The position numbers and the translations under genes were made by a program. From contig JAQPZY010001621.1 in NCBI GenBank assembly GCA_029931535.1, positions 1,426,001 through 1,490,000 of the forward strand: DNA of 64,000 nucleotides. The letters are read 5' to 3'. Source of the stretch: Margaritifera margaritifera (taxonomy: Eukaryota > Mollusca > Bivalvia > Unionida > Margaritiferidae). This document shows, piece after piece, positions 27,301 to 42,300 of the stretch (position 1 is its first letter; every line of letters begins with the position of its first letter). Under the pieces are notes generated by a model that was not told the DNA's origin, did not search any database, and saw nothing but the letters and a program-made list of their open reading frames with translations.

Positions 27301-30300
27301 CCAACATGCTTTTTCCCCCCATTTCATTTGCAGTGTACTTCGTTGCTTAGAATGAAAGAGCCAAACTCCACAAGTATGTCTGTTGTATACACTTTTTAAG
27401 TTATATTGAGATATTCCACCATGCAAAATTCGATCCACATTTTCCTTTTTGATATCTCTAGTCGACGTTTTGTGTGGTTTCAAATCCACCGACATATGAG
27501 GTTCACATTTACTTCAACATGGAGGCAAGTTATTCTCTGATTGGATAAAATGGTACACACCTCGAGATAAATTACCAGTATTGCAAAACTAAAAATGGAT
27601 CACTGATGATCTATCAGTAGTCCATCTCTATTCTGAATTTTAACCTATATTATGGGCATTCTTTAGTGAATATATGACAGTATTGTGAATATGTGATAGT
27701 GCTTAATCTACGGTAATTTATAATTATTCATCGAACATTCAAGTCATTAATATGGATTACATCCCTTTGTAGGATCAATTTAATCAATGAAAAAGATGTA
27801 CCAATAATCGCTCAAGTGCATCAAATAAAATTCTGGTAGATCAAATATCAATGGACCTATGGCTAATATGTGATCAGGAAGAATGAGGTATGGTTAAAAC
27901 AAAAAGATAAATAAAGCAAAATCGATTCATATTTTTTTTTAGGAACAAACGATATGCTTTGCATAAGTACAGTACACTACAGAGTATAGACCGTAAGTAC
28001 TATGCGGCCTGTGAATTGTAAACTCTTTAATTGTTTTCTTTTATTTCATGTTGGAGAAATCAGAAAATACAAGCACATACAATTGCATACAAAATAATGA
28101 TAAATATTATAACATAAAAGCCATTATATTAGTTTATAACAATTTATTGGCATGGTAACTGAACAAGAATTGGTATAACTATGTGACCTGTTTTCGATTA
28201 TACCAATTACATCTCAAAATCATGGTAATACCGGTACTTAAAGCAATTTCAATGACATAACCCATAAAAAAGTTGATTTGGAGTATAAGATGAAGCCCAG
28301 ACTTCCATGATAAAAAGTATAAACTTATAGGCCAAAAAATAAGGTAGCTTCATGGTTCATACAGCCCAAGAGTCCTTTCTCAAGGACTTGTCATTAACTT
28401 CCACAAGGTTTCAAGGAGTATTTTTTCTCACGTAAATTGAACTTTCTCTATATGTTACTTTGTTTATCACTGCATAAATAGGTACAAAAGTAGAAGAGAA
28501 AATAATTAGTATGCCACTACAGCAAAGGGGTGCTACTCCATCTGGCGACTGTGTTTCACGTTTCATTGGACCTACCCAATGTTACACCATTTTATTTATT
28601 TATGTATTCTATATTTTTGGAAAATACATAAAGAATGAAAACTTTGACTTTAAAAAATGAAATATTTTATAAATTTTTAATGTTTTGTATTTCCTCAGAT
28701 AAATTCAACGAGATTTTCAACAAATACAAGGATTTTTTAAGGATAAAACTAACTTTTTCAAAATTCAAGGAGTTTTCAAGGCAACCCTCAAATTCAACGA
28801 TTTTTCAAGGTTGTATGAACTATGAGCTTGTTATCATTACATATACTTTACTCGTTCTTTCGACTTTAGACTCATGTTCAAGAAAGGTACATTGAGACAA
28901 AACTACAATATTAAAAATCAGTTATCTGACCGAAACAGGATTAGCAAATACACTAAATTTTCTGATACAAGACTGAGAGCTGTAAGTATATTCTTTACAA
29001 AAAGATGACATTTTTAGTTTTGAACATAATAAATAAGGTTAGTGACCTTAAATAGTAGCAGAGGTAATCAAGAAATTGATATATTAGTTGACTGTACTAT
29101 TTCTTTTTATTCAGATAATGAATAATTAATTAATTTATTTATTGATTCAAATGAATTAAACCTTTTGGTACTAGTGTCCAGATAATGTCTTGTATGCAAA
29201 TGAAATCATACATTTACTGCCCTTGTTTTCGGGTTATATGACTAATTGTCCACTTATGGCATGCCATAATACCTGGTAGTAACATGACTTATGTCATGGG
29301 TGGACAAATTATTATTTAAGCTGAAACAAGGGCAATGATTGTTTTATTATACTGAAGAAAAGGAAATGAAAAAGTTATTATATTCTGAGTGGTTAAACAA
29401 TTTTTTGCACAGTTAGGAGTATGTTAAGAAAAAAAACAAAAGCATAGTCTAAACATCAGGGGAAATACATAATAATATGACAGTCGTAGTAAAATATAAT
29501 TGACATGTGAAGTTAATGAACATAGTTAGCCAGAAAAATACAGGGTAATAAAACATTCACACAACATTAAATTATGGTCACATGACAGTCATATAAGGAC
29601 ATGTGAGATGACCTCATTTTTTCAGGAAATGTCAGCTGCTGAATGTCACGTGTCTAAATTTGAACCAATGTCAGATGAGATTTTAAACTTGTAAACTTAC
29701 CTTTTCTTTGTCATATTCAAACTTTGTTGTAAATCTTGATAGGTCATCCTAGGCATCTCCTGAAAAAATGGATAAAAAACCACAAAATAATGAAAGTCAT
29801 ATAAGAGAAACCGTGCCTGCTGGCTACATTTAGTTCCATAGGTTACTGCAGCCTACTTGTTCCTAGGGCAAGTCAACATGAGGAAATACAAATTCTGAGT
29901 AAATGTAGTTATGATAGCTGTCTGGCATGTTATCTTTCAGCTTTACCTGCAAACTATAGAAGACACAGGCAGGATGTCCGAGTGACAAAGGTATGAGAAG
30001 TTTTTAATGCTGGACTGACCACAGGCTCATAATCACTGTCTCTGAATTGAAACAGGAGAATGTGAAACAGGCTTTTGTTGAAGAACTGTGCAGACAACTA
30101 GTAACAATTCATGTGAACTCTGATAACATCAACAAAAACTGGGCATCCTTAGAGACTCTGTGTACTCTGCTGCATCCAAACCCTCGGTCCCACCACATGT
30201 AAACATCAAGATTGGTTTCATGAGAATGATGCTGACACATGGAGAGACCTACCAAACAAGAAACATCAGCTCCAAAAGGTTTGTTTAGAAGACAGCACTT

Positions 30301-33300
30301 CACCATATAAGAAGGCAGCCTTCAACAATATCGAGAAGACTGTCCAATGCAAACTCAGAGAGTTGCAAGACTCATGGCTGAGCAACAAGGCATATGAGAT
30401 TCAGTCCTATGCAGACAGGAATGACATGAAGAACTTATAACATACTTTGAAGACAATCTACAGGCCACATTCATCAGGAACATCTCCAATACTGAGTGCT
30501 GACAGCACCACACACCTCACAGACAAAGAAAAGATACTACAAAGATGGGCAGAACACTTCAACAACATACTTAATCAATAATCATCTATTAGTGAGGAGC
30601 CAAGTGATCAACTGCCCCAAGTGGAAATCAATATATCACTTGCCGACAATCCTCCAACTCTGACTGAAACTGAAAGCAATTTTGACCAGCTGTCCAATGG
30701 CAAAGCACATGCAGCAGATACTATACCAGCAGAAGTCTACAAAACTGAAGGCTTGCACATGGCACAGAAACTGGCTGAACTCTTCTAGTCAATGTTGACA
30801 CAAGTAACTATACCCCTGGAGTACAAGGATGCATCATCCACTTGTACAAGTGGAAAGGCACCTACAAGGGAATTTTTGTCAAAAATGAAGCACACAGCAT
30901 ATCATTTTCATTGTTTTCAAATTTTCCTCTTGGATAGATCATTCATAAGATGTAATGTGATTTGATGATCTTCTCACAAAAGATTAGTAATTTTTGGCCA
31001 AATATTTATGTTACCATCTATGGGAATTGAATTAGTTGTCTGTACCCTATAATAACAGATACAGTAAAAAAGGACCTGGATAAAATATGCACAAGCCCTT
31101 TCTTACCTGTTTTATCAGCCAGTTTGGCTGAATTTGTTTGTAAATTTAGGAATAAATTGTCTGTTGTGAAAGTTTTAGATGTTTTTACTTATAGCACCAA
31201 TTTTTAGTCACACTGGATTTTAAAAACAGGTATATAGGGATTGGTTAATAAAATGCTGTGTAATGCATTTTCTCAGCAGTGCTATTAATAATATGTGTCC
31301 CCAATTCTTGGCTTTTGTTATGTATGATGTTTATATAATATTATAGATATTTTAGGAAATTATAAATGTTTCTTGACTTTAATATTTGCTTAAATCTTAA
31401 TGTTGTTTATGAGAAAAAACATGTTTAACTAGTGTCCTTGAGTTAGGTTGTTTACTTCAGATTTGAGCTAAAGGATAGTTTTGATAAACAAAATGTTTAC
31501 CAAATTTGAGGTCAAGGTTGATTTTGTTTACAGATAAAACTGGAAAATCCTTAGAGTTATGTGTAAAAAGTCATGTCCATACAAGTAAAATTCCATTAAG
31601 ATGACACATATTCTAGAACATTCTGTCATGTGACCAATCTTTATATATACCATGTTTAGTGGACAGTTTATGAGTTTCGACATTACTATCAGTCTTGTAA
31701 AGAGCTATTACAGTTGTGTAAAGTCATTCCAAATTCTAAGAGAGGAATTATTTAAAATATTCATTGGATTATAACAGCGCTCATAAACTTTTGGATTTTT
31801 TATTTTTAATTGATGATTTTGGAATTTATGTGAACTTATTCAGAGATATTTTGGAGTACTTAATTTTGACATCAACACATTAAAGACTACTAGTACATCA
31901 GGACTTTAAAGACCATTGGCACATCACGACATTCAAGGATACAGCTGTGAAATCGGAACATTCTATATTTAGGACTTGTGATTAGGACACTAATTCTTAT
32001 TGGATTATTTGGATATTAATACACATTACTGTGTCTTTTTGATTTTTCATTTTAATTATCTAGAAATAAATTGCTTGTTGATTTTTACTTGATTTGTTGG
32101 TTTCACTTTCTTTCTGTTATATTTTTCTTAGACCATAGAGTCGTAACACTTTCAAAAGTGGAACTATATGATTGCAATTATTAAAATCTAAGGATGAAAA
32201 ATATTGTATTTTTCCCTATTTTGTCAAACTGGATACACCTACCCGGACAAAACCAGACCACTAAAAGAGGATGCATGATCACTATCTGTTAGGTGTTGTA
32301 TCTTGCACCTGTAAATTCGCAATTTGTTTATGATAAAGTTTTCAAGTTTTTCTATAATTTTCATCCATTTTCTCAAATGTTTTACTGATTTTATTATGGG
32401 TGGATCTCTCTCGTCTCGGGTACAATAATGCAAATGGTAGAGGAAACAATTTTCCTTTGATAACAGATAAAATAATTTAACTTGGGATTTCATTAACACC
32501 AAAAGGGACCACTTGGTTTTTCAAATGTGGTAAAAATTAAAGTCAGTAATAAAGGAGGAGTAGGTTCCAAGATTTACTTCCCTTTTCTATGGCAATTACT
32601 GTAACACACACCTTTCATATAAACATTTGCCAGACATTGCCTTCTAAAGGAAGAAAGGCAAATGACACTCATTTTATGTAAGCACATTCAATGACGTTGA
32701 GCAATGTTTGGAGAAACACAAAAATTTTGAATATTTTATATAGATTTGTAAGATTTGTAACAATCCCAGATTACCTCCCTTTGTCAGAGTCATGTTCCAA
32801 TATGCTCTGAAAAAATTTATTTAGCTCAAGATATGCACTACATATCCACACAGGAACCAAATACATCTTTTTATATATATTAAGAAGTTTCCAAGTGAAA
32901 CTTTGATTTCTTTGAGGAAAATGTTATTGATTAATCATTTCAGCCCACTCCCAAATTGAAACAAATTCTTTGATATCTTCAAAATAGTAATTGCAAGACA
33001 ACAATGTTTTTACAGGAGGTTTCAAGGAAAACTGCTGTTGACTATGAATAATTATTATCAAAGAAAAATTTGATTTTAGGTCACAGGCAACTAATTGTTT
33101 TATGAACTGTGGAACCAGTCTATGTGTGGTGGTATATTAAATACTGTATTTAAAAGAATGAAGTTTGTTCATTGGCTGAAAATAATTACTGGGAAAATAA
33201 ATGAACATATTTTTTCAGAAGAAGCCTGCTTATGGGTAAATTATATGCATTAATAGGCTTGAATCAACAACCATTTTTATTTGATCACTGTCACCGCACA

Positions 33301-36300
33301 GGTACTACTGGATGTAAACAGGGAGATCTCAGCTGGCTGGAATTTTACAGTTGGCATGTACAAGGGAATTTTTTTCAAAAGCAAAGCACACAACATGTAA
33401 TTTTCATTGTTTTAAAAGTTTCCTCTGGGATAGATCATTCCTAAGATGTAAGCATGATTTGTCAATCTTACCACAAAAGTATAGTAATTTGGACAAATAT
33501 TTGTGTTACAGTCCATGGAAATTTAATTAGTTGTCTGTGCCCATATAGAGCACACATTGGCATTTGGAAACATGAAATACAAAATTCTTACTGCTTGTGT
33601 GGCAAACATGGACCTAGCTGCAGGTTCCACACTCTGAGGAGGGGTGATGCCTTTGAGAGTCACATATAGAGTGGATGGATAAGATTTTCTCGACTGTGAC
33701 TTCCACCACTGATAAATCTGCAGGATGAAAATTTAAAAAATCTCAAATATGGAAAATGTCCTAGGCCTTAAAGTAACACTTAACAATGCTATTCACTTGA
33801 AATCACAAGTTGAGCAAAAAGTGTGGATCTACTGGCACATAACACAACATCAGATCTGGATCTATATTGTTTACAGCCAGATGCATGTCATACATGGATA
33901 AAAATGGATAAGCTAGAAACTGAAGGCATCATAATTACTTATACAATTATATAGGGCAGGCTCCGATTGCAAACAGTTTATAAGTGATCCGAAAATTATC
34001 TGGATGACTTGGTGATACAATACTTTAGGATCAATTCAATGCTTTAACTAGAGTTACTTTCATGGCTTGCCAGGACAAATCTCAATGCTTTTATTACATA
34101 TCTCCCATATCCCCCTACTATAAATAAACACATTTTTTTATTTCAGGTTTGTTTCTTAACTTTTCATAGTTAAACTGTCAAATTGTTAAACTCCTGTGTT
34201 GGCACCAAGTCTGGTATGAACATCAGAGCCCAATGCTTTATTCAGTCCATGGCAGAATTTGTGTAAAAGAGCTACTGCCACCTCATGGATGACTGTGTTC
34301 AGACTTTTGGAGAGGTATGGCTGATGACGGGTATCAATATCCCCTAGCTAAAGCATGGGAATAATTAATGCATACAATTGCTTATAAGTTGAGTCCAACT
34401 GCAAACTGCACAGACCAGATCTGCCACTGCATAATGTGCAGCAGATCTGGGTCTATGCAGTTTGTTAGGAGTAATCTGTAGAACAAACAACATAAACCCT
34501 GATCTGCCAGCACATTGTGTGATGGCAGATCAGGGTCTATGTTGCTAGCAGCTTGACTTATAAGCAAGTACATATGATAATGGTGAGTGAGAGTTTACGG
34601 TAATACTTTTCACAGATTATGTTTGCCTTTAAATAAAAGTCCACTCTATATATACCAATATAGATGTACATGCCTTCAACAGTGAAGAATTTTAGTTGCT
34701 AAAACTTGTACTTGTCCAAAAGGATCACACAGACCAGCTGCTGATTTTATGAAATAATATGAAGAACTACTTGTAAGCCCTGATCAAAGATACTTTAAAA
34801 TATTAATCACATGACTAAAGCTTAACTGTGTAAAGAAGCTGGAGACAGACTTATTCACCAAATGACCATGAAAATTTAAAAAGGTTCAGTTGCTAAATAT
34901 AATCACTTACCTCAACCAAACCAGAGTTGTTCCTTCCGCTGACTGCACTTGGTACTTCAAATAATTGAAGTCGTACTTTAGCACCAGCATTTATTTTGTT
35001 ATTATTTCCAACAACCTGGGGAAGAAAAATGAAGTAATAGTCATGTTATAAAAATGCTTGTTATCATGATATCAGAATACTGACAAAGTTGCCTATATGA
35101 TGTAATTCATCACAGAAATCTAATGTAACATGAATTTTAAAAAAAATACCTAATTTTCTTTTTGAAAGTCAAATGCCAATTATATGGACAACTATCTTCA
35201 CATATTTCATGTCTGCAATCAGTCCAAAAAATTGCTGTTTTACAGTATAGTTGAGTCTTATTAATCACATGCAAATTGTTGCCGTAAAAAATGTTGGAAA
35301 ACCTAAATGTTAAATATATAGGTTTTAATTTAATAGATTTTTACAAATTACTATGTTGGTGCCAGCAATTGCCAAAGATGATCCAAGATTTCAATTACAC
35401 AAATTCATCTGTGATTGATAGTTTTGAGATTTGTCCCATTGTACACTGATTTTAGCCATGGAAGTTTAAATCAATGCAGACCACAAGTGTAATATATATT
35501 CCAGGTTGGTATCACTGACATAAGGGGATCAATTTCTTAAGAAAACAGCTTTGAGAAATGTATGATTTAGCATAAAGTCAAATATTTATTAATTTGGACA
35601 AAATTCAGAGAAAGAGAGGAATTGTTAGAGAAAACACTATTAGATCATGGATTAGGACTAAATACATTCGAGCAAGATCTGGAATGGAAAAGTCCACAGT
35701 ACAACCTTTCTCTGGTACACTAAATAATCAAACAAAATATTTTCTGGTACAAAATTTGGCAACTACTTAAGGTTTTATAATACCAACCTAAATTTACATT
35801 AACATCTTTAAAGACAGCACAACAAACAGAAGTAAAATTAACAAGACCGGACTGTAGACTGGAAAATTGTGTAAAGTAAGAAGCTGAAAATAACAAAAAC
35901 ATCAGAAAAAGGCATCTGATGACCCAAAAGAACAAGCATAATATGGAGAGAGAGGTACAAGAAACCTTCAAGATATAAAATTTTTACTAACAGAGGTACT
36001 GTTATAGTTGGACTTTATAATTTTCATACAGTGATCTCCCTCTTATAAGGCAACCCCATCTGCACCGGGAAAGTAGCCTAGTAAGAGGGGTGACTTTTCC
36101 AGAGGGGGACTATATTTGTGAGAAGTATATGTCTATGAAGTAAGAAAGCTATATGTAACTTCAAAACATTTAATATCTTCATTTAAAAGTATCATTAATT
36201 ATGAAAAGGTTCTTCTTGTCTTAAGAATAGATTTATTTCCAGCAAATATACATTAATAGTTCTTAATTCTTAATTGGGATGTTCTTGGCATGTGCAGTGC

Positions 36301-39300
36301 AAAACCATTCAAAAACCTTGCCATTTAAATCTTGGTACAAACATCGCTTGGCATTCAGAATCATTCTCTTTCTGTTTACTCCATTTTCCCACTGCTGCAG
36401 AATATTCTCCTTATCTGTTACGATGTTGTTTATTTGAGACTTTCCAACTTCAAATTTTTCAGCAAGAACTCTTGAACTCTCCCACTGTCGTTGAGTTGAA
36501 TAACTTTTGTAACGACTTATTCCTATGTTGCTAATTGTACTGCAATTTAATCATGCAGATGAAACCTTTAAGGAGTGGATGAAATGCCTTGTTTATCAAG
36601 GAAGTGATACAATGTACTGTCACATGATTTTTTGGTCTTTGCCTGGTACCCTGTTTTATTCAAGGTTCATATCTCTTTGTGTGTTAATCCACAAAAGCTA
36701 TATTTAGCCTATGTCGACCAAGTTATTATCCTGACAATTACCTCCAGTCGTAATCATCCAAGAAAAGAACTTAACAGCTGTGTGAAGCCCAAAACTCTAC
36801 CACAACACTGTCTAGCCCATTTCCTGTAAATATCGGCGCTTGTAGATAATGATATAATATTAACAGTAGTGGTACATGTTATAATGTACTTTAGACGCAA
36901 TTATCTCAGTAACGAAAACCTGACACTTGGAAACAAACATCAGAAAATATAATCAGATTACTTACCTTACCATATGAATTGAATATTGGTTTTGAACACA
37001 TATTGGATACAATGTGGCTGCTTGTGAGGGGTAAATTTGACATTTCTGTACTAATATGCTGGCCGCATGCTGCAACAGAGGGGTGGCTGCCCACAAGGGG
37101 TACTTTTGTACACAAACTTGTCAATGCCAAGAAAACTGGCCATGTTGAGGAGGTGGCTGCTGGTGAGGGGGGCCGTATAAGAATGGGACCACTGTAATCA
37201 TACTAAAATAATATGAATACTGGAGTCCAACAAATTTCATAATCAGATGGTAGAAAATGTGGGCTACAAAAGAAATAACCTGATATCCCAGCTCAAATTA
37301 AGTCACCCAAAGAAGGGAGTTTAATATGAAATTATTAACTTTAATACATCCTCTTTCTTGCTTGTTTTTAAGTAATTAATAAATTAATTCCACAACTGAC
37401 ATATTTTAAAATTTATAACCACGTTATATGTAGAAAGAAATAATTATATTATGTAGTAGTCACCAGGATACCTGAATTTAACATATGGTAGCCCCTGGGC
37501 TCAGGGTAAATGATTTGTCTGACCCTGCATAGTCTGTCCTATATATACTCTGGCTTGCTAGTCTAATTCAATTCATGTCACTCTGGCTAATCTGTCATAA
37601 CATCTGACTGATCTGTCAAAACATCTGAGACTTTGTGCACCATATTCTGATGATGTCTGACGACTGACACTCATGATGGCTGGAATAACTAGGGTTAAGT
37701 GCTAAAGGCAAAACATCAGTGGCCATGGAAAACACTGAATTTATGATCTCCTGATCCCAAGTATGGAGAGAAAACGAGTAGGCTATGATGCCTTTTCACT
37801 TTTTTTAAATGAGTATAGGTGGTGGATTTTTTTTGGTTCCATGTATACTTTTATGATTATGGGGATTTTCAACAGGACATCTAAACTGTTCCCTTTAAAG
37901 TTTAAAAATAAGAAATACCTATGATGCAAAGTAAAACAAAAGTATCCAATGGATTTAAACCATGCAACACGTACAGCATTATTGCCACATGCAAGTTAGC
38001 TCCATCAATACTGTATGTGAAGAATTTACATTCAGCAATAGTGAATCAGTAATGATGGGCCGAGTCTCAATGATCATGGGTGGAATGAGTAGCATACATG
38101 TAGGTTATTCGAATACCTGTTTTTGTGAGGCAACAATTAAGAGAAAGAGAGAGAGATTCGTAGCTGTGTACAATAAATAAAATTCCATATATACTCACGT
38201 ATAATCCAGGTTCAAATGCAAACAACACAGACCCTGATCTGCTGGCGCATAATGCGCCGGCAGATCAGGGTCTATGTTGTTTGTTCTACTGATTAGTCCT
38301 TACAAACTGCATAGACCCAGATCTGCCGGCTCATTATGTGACGGCAGATCTAGGTCTATGCAGTTTGCAGTTGATATTTGCTTATACGTGAGAACATATG
38401 GTAGGTGTCTTATGGTAGCCAAATTACAATTTTGCAGGGATAGTTTCAACAAAGCTTCAAAATGCACAATAAAAAAAGACTTACAAAACTAAAAAAGAAA
38501 AAGAATGAGCATAGGAATCCAAGTTATTATGAAATTCATGTAGACAATAAGGGCAAGGAATTAAAAAGACAAGAATAACTTGTAAATAAAATTCCAAGGA
38601 TAGCAAAGTCATTTGCTAAAGGAACAGCATGTATAAAAGAAAAGTAACATACATGTACTTGAATATTAGTGTAAAGTCCAATGCAATAATGCTTGGGAGG
38701 GAAGGAAAAGATGAAGTTTGCCCATAATTACTTCTTACTGCTTCTTTCCCATAATATTCTTGTAATTGTTCCACAACTTTGTTCATAACTGAACACAAAT
38801 AGAATAGTGATGTCATTTCAATTTAAGGATGGTATGGCTTACAAGCTTTACAATAATCAATATAGCTGTAACCCATGCATAAGGTCTTGATCCTGTCCAC
38901 ATATGCTATTAGGTGAGTAGTTCAGTTCCACTGGTGCCATCAATGCTGCTGAAACACAACTTGACGATACTTACAAGTCAATCAGTGTTCACATGCTTTG
39001 ATAGTAAATGCGGCCTGTGTAATGATGATGTATTTGAACTGAAGCACTTCTGTCCTGGTTTCTTCACTTCAGTAGTTAATAGCATCACTTTACATTGCTG
39101 TAATTTTGGTTTTCATTGAAATTATAATTGTAGGTAGATGGGTATAGCTACTTTAAACAGATTGCCATGTATGCAATAACTGAATCAATATAACTGAGAT
39201 TAATGGATATTATCACTGAAACAAAATGGTACAATCAGTAAATGTGGTTACCAAAAACATGGACTGTATTTGGCAGAAGGAAGTTGCTGGCAAAGCAATG

Positions 39301-42300
39301 AACTGTAAAATGATATGTGGCAATAAATGACTAAAGCTTGTGAAGTTTCCAACTCTCTCTCATTCTCTTTTAATCTAAATACAACACTTTTTTTTAGGCC
39401 ATAGCTGATGTCATAAATTTTCATGAGTGTAAACATGTGTTTAAATAATATCAGTGCTGCTGTTATGTACAAAATGTCATGAATAGCATCAGTTGACTGG
39501 TGTTAGTCTGGGTGGGGCTAACTCAAGTGGCACAAGTTATTGATTTAGCGTCGCATAAAAATCCACTGGTTGATTTTGCCAGAATTTTCCATACTGGGTG
39601 TTCAAAGGACCTGCATCAAGAAAGGAGAAATTCCAGTCAGTTGAAAAACACAGTAAAGTATGTTTGTATGCTGATCTCATAATCAGCTGTAAAAGTCGTC
39701 TTCCTTGACACAAAAACCATGTGATGTGCACACAAAGTAGGATAGGTAGCCAAAGCTCATGTGACGATATTACTGTTTTTAATTCTCAGTCTTAATTCTA
39801 ATTTGCAAAAATTTTGATAACTGGAGAAATAAACAAGAATGAAAGGTGTGACTTCTTATTAATTTCACCTCTGGCTTGTTAAAAGTCCATGTATGATGCC
39901 TGAAAGGTTGCCAAATTTGTATTCTCATTTTTAAAAAATCTGAAAACAGACTTCCTGGTCTAAAGACAATTGTTAAACAAAAATGGTTAAGAATTTCCAC
40001 TTTATTATAGTTCAATGTAAAATGTAAGTTAAAGATTTGCATTTATTGGCTTCTGGCTGCTCTACCTACAATATCAGAACCGACAGAAAATGCCTTTAAA
40101 AGTGCAGAGTAGATGAGTATAAACATTAGAATGTGTGGGTTTTATATGAAAGAGTTAGAATCATGATCTGTCAAATTACCTTAAGAAAGGCCCATGCTAT
40201 CCTATGCCAACCTTTGCTATGTTCATTATCTGCACTAGTTCTGGTCATACTGACAAAATCCATTAGCTGAAAAAAACCAACACAAAACCCAACAATACAT
40301 TACAATTTATATGATGATGAAACTATGAGGAAAAGTGAAAAGTTTTCTTGAAAGGCATTATAGTGAGTGTGAAACATGCTCATTGTGATAAATGTTAGAA
40401 AAAAGGATAAAATCTACTGTAGTATCATTTATTTTTATGAGGCTCAATTTTTGTGGTTTTGTAAAAAAAATACATTTTTTTGGGTACTTAAATTCATGAT
40501 TTTGCCTGTCAAAGTTTGCATATTAGTAGGTATTTCATTTTGTGGTTTAGCCTCTACAAATACCCAAATATAGAATACAAAAGAATAAAGCTATGCTGAC
40601 ACAAAAAGAGGTCACTTGAATGTTTAAAACAATACTACCACATGTATGAGCACAAATCAAAGACCTGACAAGTTCAATACTTGCACTGTGTTTTCGTCTG
40701 AGTGAATAACATCAAAAGAAACCGATACAGCCAACAACACTAAAACAATACTACCACCTCTATGAGCACAAATAAAACACCTGTCAAGATCAACCACTTA
40801 CACCATGTTTTTGTCTGAGTGCGAAGATGCTAAGTTAATTGAAAGACAGTGGAATCACTCCTTTGTTTGCGCCTGCTTCATGTACAGACCAACTTCAACC
40901 ACTACACTTGACAATAAATAAAGAGTACAAAGAAGAATTAAAATCACACTTCCACAACTGCTACGCTAAACAGGTCTTGAAGGCCATCACGGAAAAAGAA
41001 GATGTGACTGGTGACGATCAGTGCACTGTATTAGTGAACCTTGCAATCTCATTAATCAGACCTAAATATTAGTGGTTCTGAGAAAGCTGGACTTGTTTAA
41101 TTCTGCAATTTGGGGATTATTTACCTGACAAGCATTTGTGTGTATCATGAGACTTGACTGACACGATGTTGATACAGTGGCTTATTCCAAAAATCGGTGA
41201 AGTGTGAGCCTTAACACTCTGTAATTAGTGTATATACATATTGTTTAATTAATAATTGTGCTTCAAGCAATAGTTCTAGTATTTTACAGGTTTGTTGTTC
41301 TTTTGGATTAAAAATGATGGATAAAATGAAATGTGCTTTCAGGAGGATTTACATTTTTCAACAACAGTTGTACTCGAATGAAGGGTAAATTCGAGTAAGT
41401 ATTAAATTTAATTTTCATATACATGTACTAGTATTTTTATTATTCTTTCTTTCATTTTCCGTATTCCTGGTTTTTGAATACCTTATGCTTTTTCTTGTTT
41501 CTCTCTATCCTTACTTATCTCACATACTGATTTAAGGCAGTGAGTGGAAATTACAGCTACTGGATTACTGGATACCTTATTGATACGTATGCATTGAAAC
41601 AATATAAAACAATATAAAATGCTTTATAATTCTTTATTCAAAGGGTTAAAATAAAACAAACATGTGTAAAAGCTAATATTTTATTACCAGATTACAGCAT
41701 TGATGTTGATTTATCAAATACTAGTAGCTTTGTTAATCTCTAGGAATGAAACACAGCAAGAAAATGGGGGGAGGGTCATCATCATACGTGGCTAATTTTT
41801 CGTTGGGTCTTTAAATTCATGGTTCAGGGCAACAACGAAAAGCACAACATAAATTGGTCCCCCATGAAAATTTCTGATACTACAGTATTAGCAAATAATA
41901 GTATGTATGTATTATGTATGTATGTATGTTGTAGCATTTTATGGCACCTCAGTGCAATAGTGGCTATACAGTGTCAACTAAAGGTAAAGTTCGAAAAAAT
42001 GTAAAATGAATTGCAAAAAATGTAGAAGGATACACCCTTCCTAATAAATGTAAACACGAAGAACAACAAGATAAAATAAAAAATGTAAAGATGTTAAAAT
42101 TGTGCAAAATGTATATAAAATAAATGATAAAGGTAACACATGTAAAATCCTTAAAATATATGGTCATCATTTGTTATATAAACCGCAATCCCTCAAAAAG
42201 TCCAAGATTTTCTCAGGTGGTACATCATCATGCACTTTCTTCATGCAGTTCACATCAAAATACTTCTAGACGGTGGATAACAACACACTTGACAAGAATG

